A stretch of DNA of 64,000 bases from Dastarcus helophoroides (lineage: Eukaryota > Arthropoda > Insecta > Coleoptera > Bothrideridae): the NCBI GenBank assembly GCA_028583605.1, contig CM053327.1:43886559-43950558 (forward strand). The letters are read 5' to 3'. Positions 41,660 to 52,400 of this stretch are shown here, one piece after another. Made by a program: the position numbers and the translations under genes. Positions within the stretch are counted from its first letter, which is position 1. Each line of letters starts with the position of its first letter. A model generated the notes under the pieces. The model did no database searches. It was given only the letters and a program-made list of their open reading frames with translations, and was not told the DNA's origin.

Positions 41660-43510
41660 TTGACAGTTGAGGGAAATGAAGTGAAGGGGTGAGTTTTTCT
41701 GAAACCAAAATAGCCTAAACGGTACCCTTAAACATACTCTACGTTTCAGTAAAAGTTTCATGAAAATCGATTAAGCAGTTTACGAGATTAGCCCGGACAA
41801 AATATCAGTCGACAATTGAGAGAAGTGAAGTGAAGGGGGTGAGTTTTTCTGAAACCAAAATAGCCTAAAAGGTACCCCTAAACATACTCCACGTTTTAGT
41901 AAAAGTTTCTTGAAAGTCGATTAAGCGGTTAACGAGATTAGCTCGGACAAAATGTCTGTCGACAATTGAAAAAAAGTGAAGTGAAGGGGTGAGTTTTTCT
42001 GAAACCAAAATAGCCTAAAAGGTACCCCTAAACATACTCTACGTTTTAGTAAAAGTTTCACGAAAATCCATGAAGCAGTTTACGAGATTAGCCCGGACAA
42101 AATATCAGTCGACAGACAGACAGACTTTTGCATTTCAGTTTTGTTAATACAAATTTCATGTTTCTTGGAATTTTGAACTTATTTCGCTTTAAAATTTGAA
42201 AATTCTGTTACTCCAAAACTTCAACTTGTAAAATCCAAAATTCGAGTTAAATCTCGAATTCGAATTTCTCAAAAATTTGATTTTTTTTTAAAGAAATTCC
42301 GAGTTTAAACTTCGCTCGGTTACGTGCGTCATGCATGACGACACCGATGCGTCGTACCGTATGGCTGAAAATTTGCATGACGCACAGGTGCGTCATGCGT
42401 CATACATGACGCACCGGTGCGTCATCAGTACTAAACGTGCTAAGAACACAGAACATCATCAAGAAAGCGCTACCACACGTCTAAAAGTCTAAATATAGTT
42501 GTTGCCACCACAAAATTAGAAGCACATGGAGTCTCCCCACGAGCTCTACGATGGCGTAGTAGTTGAATAATTTCTGAGAAAATTATGACAATTTTGTTTT
42601 TTTATGGACGCCATATTGGATTTTCTAATTTTCCAATTAAGCAAAGTTTTCTTAATAATTTGACGTGTCATATGTCATTTAAATTATTTTTCTATTGAAA
42701 CCCCGCAGTGAAGTATAACCTCAAATAAAATTTTTGATAGTTGAGAGAAATGAAGTGAAGGGGTGAGTTTTTCTGAAACCAAAATAGCCTAAACGGTACC
42801 CTTAAACATACTCTACGTTTTAGTAAAAGTTTCATGAAAATCGATTAAGCAGTTTACGAGATTAGCCCGGACAAAATATCAGTCGACAATTGAGAGAAGT
42901 GAAGTGAAGGGGCAAGTTTTTCTGAAACCAAAATAGCCTAAAAGGTACCCCTAAACATACTCCACGTTTTAGTAAAAGTTTCATGAAAGTCGATTAAGCA
43001 GTTAACGAGATTAGCCCGGACAAAATGTCAGTCGACAATTGAGAGAAGTAAAGTGAAGGGGTGAATTTTTCTGAAACCAAAATAGCCTAAAAGGTACCTC
43101 TAAACATACTCTACGTTTTAGTAACAGTTTCATGAAAGTCGATAAAGCAGTTAACGAGATTAGCCCGGACAAAATGTCAGTCGACAATTGAGAGAAGTGA
43201 AGTGAAGGGGTGAATTTTTCTGAAACCAAAATAGCCTAAAAGGTACCCCTAAACATACTCCACGTTTTAGTAAAAGTTTCATGAAAGTCGATTAAGCAGT
43301 TAACAAGATTAGCCCGGACAAAATATCAGTCGACAAATGAGAAAAGTGAAGCGAAGGGGTGAGTTTTTCTGAAACCAAAATAGCCTAAAAGGTACCCCTA
43401 AACATACTCTACGTTTTAGTAAAAGTTTCACGAAAATCCATGAAGCAGTTTACGAGATTAGCCCGGACAAAATATCAGTCGACAGACAGACAGACATTTG
43501 CATTTCAGTT
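41660..43510 (+). repeat. 149-bp tandem array derived from the LINE 3' tail
   Basis: Copies of GGGGTGAGTTTTTCTGAAAC, TAGCCTAAAAGGTACCCCTA and CGAGATTAGCCCGGACAAAA, each closed by GTCGACAATTGAGAGAAGTG. GTCGAC sites at 41808, 41958, 42108 and then 42882, 43031, 43180, 43329, 43478 give a 149-150-bp period in two sub-arrays, separated by the start of unit 3. Only the last unit of each sub-array has the CAGACAGACAGAC and TTGTTAATACAAA end. Confidence 0.9.
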
Positions 43511-43676
43511 TTGTTAATACAAATTTCATGTTTCTTGAAATTTTGAACCTATTTCGCTTTAAAATTTGAAAATTCTGTTACTCCAGAACTTCAACTTGTA
43601 AAATCCAAATTTCGAGATAAATCTCGAATTGGAATTTCCCAAAATTTGAACTTTTTTAAAGAAATTCCGAGTTTAA

Positions 43677-43959
43677 ACTTCGCTCGGTTATGGACTAGGC
43701 ATTCTACGAATGTAGAAGAGTTATTGATTTGTTTATACATTTCTAACGCATTCAGGGGTTCTATTTGTATTTTCGAATTATCCGCATCCCCTGCCTTTTT
43801 CGGTTAAATGTACCTGTAGCAAGTTTCAACTTGAAACTTCGCTCGGTGACTAATGACTAAACATATTACGAATGTAGAAGAGTTATTGATTTGTTCATAC
43901 ATTTGTAACGTATTCAGAGTATTTGGAAATTATCCCCCCCTTGTTTTCGGTTAAATGTA
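43677..43959 (+). repeat. About 167-bp tandem duplication
   Basis: ACTTCGCTCGGT, ACGAATGTAGAAGAGTTATT, GATTTGTTYATACATTT and CGGTTAAATGTA appear in the same order from 43677 and from 43844. The first copy reads CGGTTAAATGTACCTGT uninterrupted. In the second, that site is split by element D5. Confidence 0.85.
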
Positions 43960-44051
43960 GTATCTCTCTGAAGATGATAGCTTGGCCATCGAAACGTGTT
44001 GTGTTTTTTAATCTTTCTTGGTTTCAGGGGACAAGATTTGTTTTTCAATTT
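43960..44051 (+). mobile_element. Element D, copy 5, with 9-bp target-site duplication and empty site
   Basis: GTATCTCTCTGAAGATGATA, hairpin partner GGCCATC, GAAACGTG, a T-rich stretch, CTTTCTTGGTTTCAGGGGAC, AAGATTTGTTTTTCAATTT. The 9-bp repeat TTAAATGTA stands at 43951-43959 and 44052-44060. The paralogous uninterrupted site CGGTTAAATGTACCTGT is at 43801-43817. This fixes both ends of the insertion (92 bp). It lacks the GAGCAACCTTTGTTG segment and the 3' GAAGATAACCAAGG part seen in D3. Confidence 0.9.
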
Positions 44052-44060
44052 TTAAATGTA

Positions 44061-44508
44061 CCTGTTCATTCAGTATTGTATCAATTTTAAGAAATTTAAC
44101 GTCTTGCTTGAACGATTGAACAATTTTTTGCATTCCCCGCGTTGCATTACATCCTAAAAAGGTTTGCAGCTTGATTGCAACTTCTATTATTACACAATCC
44201 CCTTGCGTACGACGCAATCAACTTGTTGCATCTAAAGGAGCTCCTTACTGTCAGGTCAAATACCTTTTGCACTTACTCCCTACTTTCGGCATTCATTATA
44301 ATAAAAATGTATACATTCATAAGCTGGTTCGTTAATTATGTCGCGCGTTTCGATTAAAAAAAAATGTTGTGGTTAGGTGCGTTAGCTAAAATTAAAAGTG
44401 GCTTTTTTTTTAGATAAAAGTGATGCTGTGCTACAAAGGTTAAATGTATGTGTTGTTCTGGATTAATGTGGTAAATTGTCTTGTGTTTGCTTCGTTCGTT
44501 TTATTAAA
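44061..44508. other. Unique sequence, possible 5' UTR and promoter of the 44509 exon
   Basis: Non-repetitive, AT-rich. If the exon at 44509 is real, its untranslated leader lies at the end of this interval (ACTTGTGTTTGC-like T/G-rich sequence). No clear TATA box is placed at a convincing distance. Confidence 0.3.
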
Positions 44509-44580
44509 ATGACGTCTAGAAGGAAAAAGAAGCAAGATGGCTTTATGAAAAAAGTATCCTCTCTCTTTAATCTAGATGGG
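44509..44580 (+). CDS. Candidate first coding exon (24 codons, basic N-terminus)
   Basis: The ATG at 44509-44511 sits in a good eukaryotic start context (AAAATGA, A at -3). The frame begins MTSRRKKKQDG, continues FMKKVSSLFNLDG, and reaches GGG followed by a consensus donor GTAAGT at 44581, ending exactly in phase 0 after 24 codons. Residues 4-8 (RRKKK) are a strongly basic cluster and residues 12-22 could form a short amphipathic helix, as in proteins that contact membranes or nuclei. I do not recognise the family. Upstream is unique DNA, downstream is unique intron-like DNA with no second exon visible in the window. The microexon at 35794 is on the same strand. If both belong to one gene, this exon would be an internal alternative start; otherwise it opens a separate gene. 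Confidence 0.5.
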
Positions 44581-44586
44581 GTAAGT

Positions 44587-45264
44587 AATGTTTCTTACAC
44601 ACAGGAAGTTAAGCACGAATTTTAATTAATTATGCAAAAGCTAATTATTATTATTGTGCCAATTGCTAGTATGTTATTATGTTGTTATTGTTATTATGTA
44701 AAAGCTTTTCATAAGTGTGTTATCGTGCGAGAGTGATTCGTCTTCTATTTTTTAAAAACACACCTGGTTCCTGGTTGGATATTCCCCTGTTGCTACCCAA
44801 TCGTCTTTTTAGTGGGTGTATCTTTGTATATCCGTATTATATCGTTTCACCCATAATACAGTAATTACGCCGTTCGTATACAACATACAATATACACCAT
44901 AACCAGCTGCGACGTTGGGGCCGAATATTTTAACGCGATCTCATGAACCGTGTCGGTCATTTTACATGAGGCATTTTGTGCTATTACAATTCAGATAGTC
45001 ACCAGTTCCTTAAATGTCACAACTCTATAAAAAAAGTGTCTTAAAAATTCACAATTATTTCACTATTTCAATGAATACGTAAGAAAATTTCGATAATATG
45101 CATCAATAAAAAATAGTTTGACAATTTCGACTCTTATCAAAAATTCGTTTTTGTTGAAAACGATTTTTTTTTGAAAGTTTTCCTCATTTTGCAAACTTTC
45201 GTACTGCTTTGTTATCTCAGTTTTTCTGGACATATTACACATTTTAGAATGTTATATCTGCTAT
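44587..45264. other. Non-coding AT-rich DNA (candidate intron)
   Basis: Follows the donor at 44581. No acceptor with a convincing open exon was seen. Confidence 0.4.
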
Positions 45265-45520
45265 GCGATAGCACCAGACTGTTTTTTAGCATAGACTCTA
45301 CGCGTGGATACAATATCCCCAAGCCGCTTTGCAGTAGCTTTTCTGACGACACTGCCAATGCTTATGCGAAGATTTTACGTACTGGGCTTTCGCCCGAGTC
45401 ATCTTAAAGGAGTAGTGGAGTCATTACTTCAAGATGTTTCCCTAACGCGCTGAATGAAGCATCGATTGTGATTCTGTTAAAACGACACCGCTAGGATCCT
45501 CGTTCATAATGTAAAGCAAT
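45265..45520 (+). repeat. Dispersed repeat family C, copy 6
   Basis: GCACCAGACTGTTTTTTAGC, ACGCGTGGATACAATATCCC, TTTGCAGTAGCTTTTCTGAC, GAAGATTTTACGTACTGGGC, ATTACTTCAAGATGTTTCCC, GAATGAAGCATCGATTG. This copy links the 5' half seen in copies 5 and 7 with the core seen in copies 1-3. Confidence 0.8.
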
Positions 45521-46635
45521 TGACCTACAACTAAGCACTCCAGTTATTAACTACACATATGTGGTATCCAGTTTGGTTTATTGCTACATGTTTGTGATAG
45601 TCTATCAATAATATTTACACAGAAAACCGGATCAACTAATTAAATCAAATATACACAACGCTGCCGGTCGACAATGGGTGTACCTGAAGCGAAACATCAC
45701 AAGTTTATTTAGTAGTAATTTCATCCTCCTGACACAATGTTCGTCGCGTGTTCCGACGACCGTTGTTTGGAAATTTTGCGACGTTTTGCCGCTTTTCCGT
45801 GCGGACACGGCGATAAATTTAACGCTGCGGACCGCAGATAATGCCGCTGTCTTAAATTTAACGAGTTGTTAGCCGTATTTAACCGGTAGTTTGCAAATAT
45901 TTACACCTGACACTATCTAAATTAGAATGTTAATTTAGTGAGTTGCCGTTGGTTTTTGTTCGTCTAGTTGCCCGATTTCAAAAATTTTCGATGAAGAGGA
46001 AGGGTTATCCCAGGGGAAACAAACGGACTTTTGTCGTTTATGCGGTAGGTGTGTTTTGTCGATTAGTGACTGACGGTCTCGTGGTAAGAGTTTATTGTTA
46101 AAATATTCCGGTATGTGAGGTGTATTTAGAGATAAATACATACACTTGACTCAACAATTCAAGGTCTTTTGTGTCTAATAATGGTTCTGGTTAAATGTAA
46201 AATGATATAGGTTGCACATAAAATAAATAATAAGTTTGTATTCGATAATTTAATAGGAGCTCTCTGTCATTTTATGGGGTCCGCGATGACACTACAGAAA
46301 TAACGCATCGATTTATCGTTGTAAAAGAAACAATAGTGTAACATGAAACGTAATATCGGAAAAATAGAGAAATTGTAGACAAACTATCTAATAAATTGCA
46401 TAGAATGATAAATTATGAGTACTCATGATGAATCATAGCATATGCAATTGAGAAGATTACTATAATCGGCAGTAATTTCTAAGATCAACTAATCTGTATG
46501 TCTCTCGTAAAATCGTTTTGTGCCGGTGAATCCAAACTAGGACATCCAGTCGTAGGGAAATACATTTTCAAATTAAAATGGAAAATGCTTTTTTTATACT
46601 TAAATTTTATATTTTCGAAGCTAAGCACCTAAGCA
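45521..46635. other. Unique DNA with a CpG-rich stretch
   Basis: About 45640-45880 is CpG-rich (GCTGCCGGTCGACAATGG, GTTCGTCGCGTGTTCCGACG, TGCGGACACGGCGATAAATT), with a 64-codon + frame that I cannot assign. The rest is AT-rich. It could be regulatory or an old exon. Confidence 0.3.
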
Positions 46636-46755
46636 CCATACTGACAGCCTACTGGATTTTTAGCATAGAGTGTACGCGTGGATACAATATCTGAAGGTTT
46701 TCTCAGCCCACAACACTGCACTGTTTAGGCGAAATGTTTACATGATGGACCCCAA
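46636..46755 (+). repeat. Dispersed repeat family C, copy 7 (5' fragment)
   Basis: TGGATTTTTAGCATAGAGTG, TACGCGTGGATACAATATC and TTTTCTCAGCCCACAACACT match the 5' half of copies 4 and 6; the core is absent. Confidence 0.7.
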
Positions 46756-47762
46756 ATATTCAAAATAAGTCGAAATATTCAACTGTAAAAGTCAACATTT
46801 TTGAGCTCTTGGGAAATTAATTTATTTGTCGTATAACATCTTTCAAAAGCTCGAAGCTGCAATTTTTGCGCCCGCTTCGGGGAAGTTTTATGGTATAATA
46901 TTGTTAGGTGTTATCGGTTTAACAGTTGAAAACACAAATTTTAACACTTTTATTTAACAGAATAGTACTCGATTTCGAACTACCTACTTAATAATTGCTT
47001 GTAAACGTTCAACAGACGTCTCTAACCTATGAGTAATTTCTCAAGTTGTGTATCTCCCTAGTAGCTTCTAATAAATGACTTGTAAACCTCTACTAAAGCT
47101 GTCTTAATTTGGCAGTTCATCGGTATAATTAATATTGTCTAAAACGTAACTCGCCCTTAGTGGAAAGTCTCACAGGAGAAATCTTTCCCAGTTATAGACT
47201 TACCATAAAGAAAAATTAATGAATACGCCAAATTTATAGTTAGAGAATTTAATACGTGACGATAACTCCCCTAATCGTTCCAGTATTCATTTATCACGCC
47301 TCGATTAGTTTCTTGTACACAGTTGGAACGTTACGTGTCTCTAACTTCAGAGATTTATCTCAAATTTGACTACCTCTAGGGCGGCGCTTTCGTGTCAATA
47401 ATAAATGACCCAATAAGTGAATCGATCCCGAAAAAATTTCTCCGGTACACTTCAAAGATTTGGACATGAAAATTTTATGCTTTTCGAGATGTTAAATTCC
47501 CTTATTAGATTGGAACGAAAGAAAGTGGGATATGTTGCAAATTGGATTTTCCTCATGAAAGGTTTTATATATTTATGTCGGCCCATCCTGCTTTACAACT
47601 CATGAAGCCGGCGCATTTTAGTCCCTTTAACGGGACCCTTCGGAAATCTTTGCATCTAAAAAATATTGTTCGGGATGTTCCGGTCAGTAATCGTATAAAG
47701 TAAGTGCCAGTTGGGTAGCTATCTAATAAAATGTTACTGCAAAATCAACTAAAATGTTTATG
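46756..47762. other. AT-rich non-coding DNA
   Basis: No credible gene or repeat. A 62-codon + frame at 47417 has no recognisable domain. Confidence 0.4.
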
Positions 47763-48062
47763 CAAGTAAAATGCAACCTAGAGTACAAATTCATGCAGCC
47801 CTCCAGGCGGCGTGTATAGTGGCGAATCATAGGTAGCTGAACTACCAACAGTTGAAACACTGCCACCTAGCGAAGCGGTTGCTCTCTAGGAAAGTTCCCA
47901 GAAGACAAGGATTCTAATGCACAGACCAATAGATTTGAACATTTATTAGCATTCGAGTTGGATATACCAAACTGACGAGATCTAACAAGATGGAAACCCG
48001 TATTTGATTTCCAAACTTCGAATCTAATAAATGTTCAAACCTATTGGTGTGTGCATTAAAAT
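47763..48062. mobile_element. Dispersed repeat family E, copy 2, with palindromic ends
   Basis: 47763-47910 carries the 3' portion (CAACCTAGAGTACAAATTCA, TCATAGGTAGCTGAACTACC, AGCGAAGCGGTTGCTCTCTA). It is followed by a palindromic module: arm 47911-47949 (ATTCTAATGCACAGACCAAT…) is the reverse complement of 48024-48062 with few mismatches, enclosing an inverted internal E segment (TTCGAGTTGGATATACCAAA). The CTAATGCACAGACCAATAG end thus occurs in both orientations, as expected for terminal inverted repeats. Confidence 0.75.
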
Positions 48063-48425
48063 ATTTAGTTAACAAATAAATCATTCGATTAATACATTTT
48101 AGCTTAAAAGCATCCAGTATGGGTAGACAATGGAATAAACGAATTGGCTCAGGTGCTATTACAAATCTATCTCTTTTCGACACTATAATCCAAAAGCTTA
48201 TTTATATCGGAAATAAATTTAAAATGATATTGGTTTTATATGTTGGACAATCATAAAATAAATCACTGAAATGTATATATAATATGAAACGTAAAAACAA
48301 AAAACAATAAATTACTCTTTCCATATATTATTGGATTAAATTGCTAGCCGCAGCATAATTTTGCTTGGCATTATAAAATAACTGAAACTGAAGATTTTGA
48401 AACATGAAACAAATCTATTTTAAAA
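48063..48425. other. AT-rich non-coding DNA
   Basis: No feature recognised. Confidence 0.4.
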
Positions 48426-49440
48426 AGTCAAAATTTTAGGAAAACGTTAAAATTTTCCAAAAATATCGAAATCTATAGATCAAAATTTCATAAAAAACTA
48501 AAAATTTCATAGCCAAAGTTTTCACAAAACAAAAATTTGGAAAAAGAAAAAAAATTGAAATGTGGAAATTTTTAAATAGTCGATATTTCGAAAAGGTTTA
48601 AAAAGTCGATATTTCGAAAGGGTCATAATTTTTCATTAAGTCGAATTTTCAAAAAAAGTCAATGTTTTTAAAAAATGAATTATATGGAAAAATAGTGGAA
48701 ACAATTTAGAGAAAAAGCCGAAATTTTGTTAAAAATCGGATCTTTGGAAGTGAACATTTAAAAAAATTTGAATCAAAATGTCAATATTTGGAAAAAAAAG
48801 AAATTTTGAACTCGAAGTTTTGACAAAAAAGTAAGAATTTTGAAAAAATCGAAACTTCAAAAATTCGAAATTTAAAAAATATCGAATTCTTCAAAAAAGA
48901 AGAATTCTGAAAAAGATGGATATTTTCGATTAGTCTAATTTTCAAAAGATGGCGAAACTTAATAAGAAAGTCAAATTATTGAAAAAAAACTCTGGAGTTA
49001 CAAAAAAAAATCGAAATATTTAGAAAGAAAGGAATGTTAACATTGCAAATTACGTGAAAAAGTCGAAATTTTGCATAAAGATTTAAGTTTTCAAAAAAAA
49101 CCAGTATTTGGAAAAAGATCGAAGTTTTCAAACAAAAAAAGTCGAAATTTCGAGGGACAATCGAATTTCTAAATATGCTGAAAATCGAAATTTTCAAAAA
49201 ATCGATTGTCAATAAAAGAACAATTTTCACTTACAGATTTTCTATTTTGACTTTTCTTACTTTTCTACTCAATATCATTTTCTCTAAGTTTCGATTTTAT
49301 GTCGAGATTTCGACTTTCTTCACAAAATTTCGAAATAAGATTTGACATTTTCAAGAAAATATCAAATAGTTTTTTGACTTTCAAGTAGAAATCCATCTGA
49401 AAACAAGAAATAATTTCTAAATTCGAGTTTAAACGTAGAA
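48426..49440. repeat. Degenerate TCGAAATTTT-type AT-rich repeat
   Basis: Irregular words such as AAAAAGTCGAAATTTTG and GTCGATATTTCGAAA. It changes orientation near 49230 (TTTCTATTTTGACTTTTC) before the ordered 22-bp satellite starts. Confidence 0.6.
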
Positions 49441-52400
49441 GTCTTGAAAAGTCGAAATTTCGATTTTAAAATCGAGTAGTTTCGATCTTAAAATCGAAGC
49501 TATTCGATTTCAAAATCAAAACTATTCGATTTCAAAATCAATCGATTTTAAAATTGAAACTAATCGATTTCAAAATCGAAATTGTTCGATTTCAAAATCA
49601 AAACTACTCGATTTCAAAATCGAAACTACTCGATTTCTAAATCGAAACTTTGATTTCAAAATCGAAACTACTCGATTGTAAAATCGAAATTATTCGATTT
49701 CATAATCGATTCAATTTCAAAGTCGAAACGATTCGATTTCAAAATCGAAACTATTCTACCTCAAAATCGATACTTTTCGATTTCATAATCGAAACTATTC
49801 GATCTCAAAGTCGAAACAATTCGATTTCAAAATCGAAATTATTCGATTTCAAGATCGAAACTACTCGATTTCAAAATCGAAACTACTCGATTTCAAAATC
49901 GAAGCTATTCTATTTCAAAGTCGAAAAGATTCGTTTTCAAAGTCGCAACAAATCGATTTCAAAATCGAAACTATTCGATTACAAAATCTAAACTACTCGA
50001 TTTCAAAATCGAAACTACTCGAATTCAAAATCGAAACTAATTGATTTCAAAATCGAAACTATTCGATTTCAAAAACGAAACTATTTGATTTCAAGATCGA
50101 AACTATTCGATTATAAAATCGAAACTATTCGATTTCAAAGTCGAAACAATTCGATTTCAAAGTCGAAATAATTCGATTTAAAAATCGAAACTATACGATT
50201 TCAAAATTGAAACTATTCGATTTCAAAATCGAAACTACTTGATTTCAAAATCGAAACTACTCGTTTTCAAAATCGAAACTATTCGATTTTAAAATCGAAA
50301 CTATTCGATTTCTAAATCACTATTCGATTTCAAAATCACTATTCGATAACAAAATCGAAACTATTCGATTCCAAAATCGAAACTACTTGTTTTCAAAATC
50401 GAAACTATTTGATCTCAAAATCGAAACTGTTTGATTTCAAAATCAAAACTACTCGATTTCAAAATCTAAACTACTCGATTTCAAAATCGAAACTTTGGTT
50501 TCAAAATCGAAACTCCTCGATTGTAAAATCGAAGTTATTCGATTTCATAATCGATTCGATGTCAAAGTCGAAACAATTCGATTTCAAAATCGAAACTATT
50601 CTACCTCAAAATCGTTACTATTCGATTTCAAAATTGAAACAACTCGATTTCAAAATCGAAACTATTCGATTTTACAATCGAAATTATTCGATTTCATAAT
50701 CGAAAATATTCGATCTCAAAGTCGAAACAATTCGATCTCAAAATCGAAATTATTCGATTTCAAAATCGAAATTATTCAATTTCAAGATCGAAACTACTCG
50801 ATTTCAAAGGCGAAACTACTCGATTTCAAAATCGAAACTATTCGATTTCAAAATCGAAACTATTCGATTTCAAAGTCGAGAAAATTCGATTTCAAAATCG
50901 AAACAAATCGATTTCATAATCGAAACTATTCGATTACAAAATCTAAACTATTCGATTTCAAAATCGAAACTACTCGAATTCAAGATCGAAACTAATTGAT
51001 CCCAAAATCGAAACTATTCGATTTCAAAATCGAAACTATTTGATTTCAAGATCGAAACTATTCGATTATAAAATCGAAACTATTCGATTTCAAAGTCGAA
51101 ACAATTCGATTTCAAAGTCGAAACAATTCGATTTCAAAGTCGAAGTAATTCGATTTAAAAATCGAAACTATACGATTTCAAAATTGAAACTATTCGATTT
51201 CAAAATCGAAACTACTTGATTTCAAAATCGAAACAACTCGTTTTCAAAATCGAAACTATTCGATTTTAAAATCGGAACTATTCGATTTCTAAATCACTAT
51301 TCGATTTCAAAATCACTATTCGATAACAAAATCGAAAGTATTCGATTTCAAAATCGAAACTACTTGTTTTCAAAATCGAAACTATTTGATCTCAAAATCG
51401 AAACTGTTCGATTTCAAAATCGAAACTACTCGATTTCAAAATCGAAACTACTCGATTTCTAAATCGAAACTTTGATTTCAAAATCGAAACTACTCGATTG
51501 TAAAATCGAAATTATTCGATTTCATAATCGATTCAATTTCAAAGTCGAAACGATTCGATTTCAAAATCGAAACTATTCTACCTCAAAATCGATACTTTTC
51601 GATTTCATAATCGAAACTATTCGATCTCAAAGTCGAAACAATTCGATTTCAAAATCGAAATTATTCGATTTCAAGATCGAAACTACTCGATTTCAAAATC
51701 GAAACTACTCGATTTCAAAATCGAAGCTATTCTATTTCAAAGTCGAAAAGATTCGTTTTCAAAGTCGCAACAAATCGATTTCAAAATCGAAACTATTCGA
51801 TTACAAAATCTAAACTACTCGATTTCAAAATCGAAACTACTCGAATTCAAAATCGAAACTAATTGATTTCAAAATCGAAACTATTCGATTTCAAAAACGA
51901 AACTATTTGATTTCAAGATCGAAACTATTCGATTATAAAATCGAAACTATTCGATTTCAAAGTCGAAACAATTCGATTTCAAAGTCGAAATAATTCGATT
52001 TAAAAATCGAAACTATACGATTTCAAAATTGAAACTATTCGATTTCAAAATCGAAACTACTTGATTTCAAAATCGAAACTACTCGTTTTCAAAATCGAAA
52101 CTATTCGATTTTAAAATCGAAACTATTCGATTTCTAAATCACTATTCGATTTCAAAATCACTATTCGATAACAAAATCGAAACTATTCGATTCCAAAATC
52201 GAAACTACTTGTTTTCAAAATCGAAACTATTTGATCTCAAAATCGAAACTGTTTGATTTCAAAATCAAAACTACTCGATTTCAAAATCTAAACTACTCGA
52301 TTTCAAAATCGAAACTTTGGTTTCAAAATCGAAACTCCTCGATTGTAAAATCGAAGTTATTCGATTTCATAATCGATTCGATGTCAAAGTCGAAACAATT

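Larger units (their letters stand above)
39850..43690 (+). repeat. Higher-order repeat of three units with CpG palindromes
   Basis: Unit 1 is about 39850-40925, unit 2 40930-42310, unit 3 42311-43690. Each begins with a cluster of GACGCACCGGTGCGTC palindromes, then CATCAGTACTAAACGTGTTA, AAGAACACAGAACATCATCA and AAAATTAGAAGCACATGGAG. Units 1 and 2 then carry an ACAGGGTGTCCCGCTGAAGG segment; unit 3 has lost about 245 bp there (junction GGAGTCTCCCC). All end in LINE-tail units and GAAATTCCGAGTTTAAACTTCGCTCGG in two adjoining words. Short minus-strand frames of 72-82 codons recur only because the DNA is duplicated. Confidence 0.9.
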
